Positions 61,666 to 64,000 of a stretch of DNA of 64,000 nucleotides are shown in pieces. The notes beneath the pieces were generated by a model that saw nothing but the letters and a program-made list of their open reading frames with translations, ran no database searches and had not been told where the DNA came from. Each line of letters begins with the position of its first letter. Position 1 is the stretch's first letter. The position numbers and the translations under genes are program-made. The stretch is from Cupriavidus laharis (GTDB lineage: Bacteria; Pseudomonadota; Gammaproteobacteria; Burkholderiales; Burkholderiaceae), in assembly GCF_914271435.1 (NCBI RefSeq), contig NZ_CAJZAI010000011.1, positions 62,001 through 126,000 of the forward strand, given 5' to 3'.

Positions 61666-63196
61666 GCATCCAATGCGGCGTGGCACGGCGGAGCTTCTCG
61701 GTCAGCGGTGGGTGGTCGCTGGCCAAGCTGTCTGCGGCCAACCGGAAAAATCGGCGCATGACCTCCCAAAGCCGTAGCGCCGTGATGCCGGTCTCGCTTC
61801 CGTCCACGCTACCGACCAGTGGCGTGGCCGGCTCCCAGCGGGCGCGGCTGATCGGTAAGCCGCGCTCCTGCAGATAGCGATCGAGCGCGACGCGCGCCAG
61901 CGGCGTCAGGGTAACCTTGGCTGGCTTGCCGCCCTTGCCAACGACATGCAGCCAGTGATCGCCGGCGGCATCCACCTCGACATTGCGCAACATCGCCTGG
62001 GTCAGTTCGCTGATCCGCAGTCCTGTGGCATAGCCGAAGTCCAGCAGGAAGCGCAACCGTTGCGCCGCCGTTGCTTCCCATCCGTACAACCATTCGAGCC
62101 CGCTCGCGATGGTCCGCACCAGCAGCCATTCCCCTTCGGTGAAGGCGTGGGTCGTGGCCACCGCCTTTGCGTGCTGGCTGCCTCGCACTTTGATGCCGGC
62201 AAAGGGATTGGCCATGACATAGCGCTGCTCGACGAGCCAGCGGAACATGGCGCTGAGCACGGCGAGCGCCTGCGCCACCGAACGGGCCGACAGATTACCC
62301 GCAAACGGCCGCCAGTCCGGCGCCGTGCGCGGCCGCGGCGGCCCGACCCAGCGTTCACGTGGCGACGGCTTGCGCAGGAAGGCGCGGTAGTCCGTCGCAT
62401 CCTTGGTGGTCAGCGAGGACAGTGCCTTGCCTCGCGCGACAATGGCCCACAGGATCAGCCGTTCCGCCTCCTTGCGGTAGGCGCGCTGGGTAGCCGGGGT
62501 TTCGTGCAGGGCGAGCCAGGCCTGGATGGCATCGTAATCGTTGTCCGCGCCCAGGATGCAACTGGCCACGGGCGCGCGGAATGCCCCGGCGGAACCATCA
62601 ACGTCGTGGGGCACGCGCAGCACCTCCCACGGCGCGACCTCCGAGCGCTGCCCGGCAACGATCAGGGCACGGGCCCGCTCGGTGAGCGCCGGGTGCGCGG
62701 CAAAGAAGGCCTCGATGCGCCGGGCACTGGCGGGCCCGAGCCCCGGGATCGCGGTCCACCATTGCCGCCGGCGCGGGATGCGCACGGTGAGATCGGCCAG
62801 CGTACCTATTTCTGCGGCGCGCAGCACGCGTACCGCGCGTGGCGGCAGCCATCGCGCAATGTCGTCGCTAATTTGCGGCATGGGAAGGGGCAGCGTGCGC
62901 AGCTGCTCGACCGCCTGCGCCGCGGCCCTGGCATGGCGCCGGCGTCGATCGGCCGGGCCTTCGAACAGCGCGGCCAGATCGGGACGCAGGCGTTGCTGGG
63001 CGTACTGCGTGAGTTGCCGCCGGATCGGCCCGATGAGGCTGCGGGCCGACTGGCCTGCAGCGAGGTGATCACCGAGACGATCGGCAAGAAAGTGGGCGGC
63101 GGCCTGCCGCGATGATGCGCCTTCGTACCAGGCGCGCAGCGCGGCCAGCGCCGCGGTATCCGGGAAGCCGCCGGGAGTGGGCGGGTGTCGGGGCAT
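61511..63196 (-). CDS. Long tyrosine recombinase, complete (561 aa)
   Basis: A site-specific recombinase homologous to the truncated one at 7076-8698. It has an N-terminal helical region, a HhH-like segment (IPGLGPASARRIEAFFAAHP, residues ~167-186), a core-binding domain and the catalytic domain: Arg in ATGLRISEL, HWMRHTH, LRHAS and Tyr543 in STTSIY, then LHSDDVKRARQFGQ. ATG 63196 is chosen by alignment with the other copy. It may integrate or excise DNA next to it; its target is unknown. The length, with a large N-terminal extension, is greater than usual for the family. Confidence 0.88.
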   Translation of the reverse strand: MPRHPPTPGGFPDTAALAALRAWYEGASSRQAAAHFLADRLGDHLAAGQSARSLIGPIRRQLTQYAQQRLRPDLAALFEGPADRRRRHARAAAQAVEQLRTLPLPMPQISDDIARWLPPRAVRVLRAAEIGTLADLTVRIPRRRQWWTAIPGLGPASARRIEAFFAAHPALTERARALIVAGQRSEVAPWEVLRVPHDVDGSAGAFRAPVASCILGADNDYDAIQAWLALHETPATQRAYRKEAERLILWAIVARGKALSSLTTKDATDYRAFLRKPSPRERWVGPPRPRTAPDWRPFAGNLSARSVAQALAVLSAMFRWLVEQRYVMANPFAGIKVRGSQHAKAVATTHAFTEGEWLLVRTIASGLEWLYGWEATAAQRLRFLLDFGYATGLRISELTQAMLRNVEVDAAGDHWLHVVGKGGKPAKVTLTPLARVALDRYLQERGLPISRARWEPATPLVGSVDGSETGITALRLWEVMRRFFRLAADSLASDHPPLTEKLRRATPHWMRHTHATHALAKGVELSAVRDNLRHASISTTSIYLHSDDVKRARQFGQAFTA

Positions 63197-63306
63197 TTCG
63201 ACCGAAGCGAGTTTCGTACCGAAATGATAGTACAAGGATAATAACCCTTATCTCTGTATCAACGACGAAAACCATTCTCATAGACTTGCGCCGATACACC
63301 GGTTGG

Positions 63307-64000
63307 TCAGAGGGCCTGCAAGACCTTGCTGACGAAGTCGGTCTGCGGAGAAATCCCGGTAGCCAACCGACGGATCTGATCCCGAACGGCTTCGGGATCG
63401 ACGCCGGCATGGCCGGCGGCCTGCAGGGTCGCTCGGCTGGCATCGAGCACATCAATTCCCGTGATTTCGTAGCCGTAGCCCTGCGAGATCCAGTGCAACG
63501 CCGCCATCCCAGCGGCCATGGCGAACGCTGGCTGCTTTTGCGCAAAATCCCTGGCCGCGCGCGTCAGCGTGCGTGGATCGGTCGGACTGGTGTTGGCCAG
63601 CTCGATGGCAAGTTCGAAGAAGCCAGCATCCTTGGCCGCGGCAAACCACTTGCCCGGCGCTTCGGGCGACTGGGCGATCAGATCACGCAGGATTGTTTCT
63701 TGCCCCTTGTTCGGATACTTCCTGGCGATCGCGCGGAAGGTCGCCAGGTAGGTTGTGCCCCGGTTGGCTTCGTGCGCATAGCGCTGGTAGGCATCATCAG
63801 CAAGACCCGATGACAGCAGAATCTCTTCACAGGCCTGCGCTATCAGCCCATCCGGGCTGTTGAGACCGCGTGAGGCTTCCGCGTAGGCGATGGCTTCGGC
63901 TTTCCTACCCATCGCAATTAGCGCCTTCACGGCCCACTGCCGGTCATGCCACCACTTGAAGGGGGCGCTGTCCACCAGCGCGATCAACTGCGCATGCCGA
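63307..64000 (-). CDS. Repeat-containing protein of unknown function, C-terminal part (5' end outside window)
   Basis: The frame is open through the right edge of the window, so the start is missing. About 230 residues show helical hairpin patterns similar to TPR-type repeats (RQWAVKALIAMGRKAEAIAY, YLATFRAIARKYPNKGQETI, APGKWFAAAKDAGFFELAIE). Similar C-termini are recalled in large SWIM zinc-finger proteins of this group, but the diagnostic zinc finger would lie outside the window. The end, STOP at 63307, faces the integrase start region. Function unknown. Confidence 0.65.
   Translation of the reverse strand, partial: RHAQLIALVDSAPFKWWHDRQWAVKALIAMGRKAEAIAYAEASRGLNSPDGLIAQACEEILLSSGLADDAYQRYAHEANRGTTYLATFRAIARKYPNKGQETILRDLIAQSPEAPGKWFAAAKDAGFFELAIELANTSPTDPRTLTRAARDFAQKQPAFAMAAGMAALHWISQGYGYEITGIDVLDASRATLQAAGHAGVDPEAVRDQIRRLATGISPQTDFVSKVLQAL

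Overview
The window is high-GC DNA from a beta-proteobacterium of the order Burkholderiales, probably a Cupriavidus/Ralstonia relative. The main evidence is three Bug-type (TctC-like) solute-binding proteins, each next to CoA or oxidoreductase genes, the H-NS-like proteins with a Burkholderiales-type C-terminal domain, and the GC-rich codon use. No rRNA, tRNA, plasmid replication gene or CRISPR array was seen. Genus, and chromosome versus chromid or plasmid, cannot be settled from this sequence. Family names below rest on motif recognition without a database search.

The layout alternates catabolic islands with mobile-element debris. (1) 1-6.4 kb: end of an HxlR-type regulator, then a thiolase-like enzyme, a Bug protein, an MFS permease, a short-chain dehydrogenase and an aldehyde dehydrogenase, all on + and with a repeated 16-bp motif in front of the first two genes. 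(2) 6.4-14.9 kb: decayed DnaJ-like fragment, long tyrosine recombinase cut just after its catalytic Tyr, chimera of an integrase N-terminus and a 5'-truncated Tn3 transposase, kfrA-like and hns-like fragments, an unusual H-NS protein with AT-hook-like repeats, a small H-NS-like gene, cpoB, and a 175-bp Tn3-type miniature element. (3) 14.9-18.4 kb: LysR regulator, DadA-like FAD oxidoreductase, Bug protein. (4) 18.5-22.5 kb: decayed hns module and a transposase-only Tn3-family element with 40-bp inverted repeats. (5) 22.7-32.1 kb: TrmB-like regulator, acyl-CoA ligase, MaoC hydratase, AtoE-type permease, nitronate-monooxygenase-like flavoprotein; then LysR, Bug protein and a second acyl-CoA ligase. 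(6) 32.1-34.9 kb: debris, including an N-terminal helicase fragment cut by another hns module. (7) 34.9-50 kb: two large minus-strand operons around a LysR gene. One encodes a GH88-like hydrolase, MaoC hydratase, CoA transferase, 4-hydroxybutyrate-dehydrogenase-like Fe-ADH, acyl-CoA dehydrogenase and acyl-CoA ligase. The other encodes a complete branched-chain-type ABC importer plus an alpha-ketoglutarate-semialdehyde-dehydrogenase-like enzyme. Both start next to a related CCAATA-based motif. (8) 50-55.5 kb: gene fragments, a Tn3 transposase split by one nonsense codon, and a second hns-cpoB copy. (9) 55.5-64 kb: a hybrid sensor kinase and a REC-EAL regulator bracketed by direct repeats of an integrase 3' end, a complete 561-aa tyrosine recombinase, and the end of a further gene.

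The catabolic islands share one logic: import of an organic acid (Bug, MHS, AtoE or Liv-type transport), activation to a CoA thioester, then dehydrogenation/hydration, each under a local regulator. Substrates are not deducible. The most unusual part is the repeatedly duplicated and decaying kfrA-like/hns-like/cpoB module, five copies of which lie near Tn3-type and integrase debris, with an AT-hook/H-NS fusion gene sitting between two of them.
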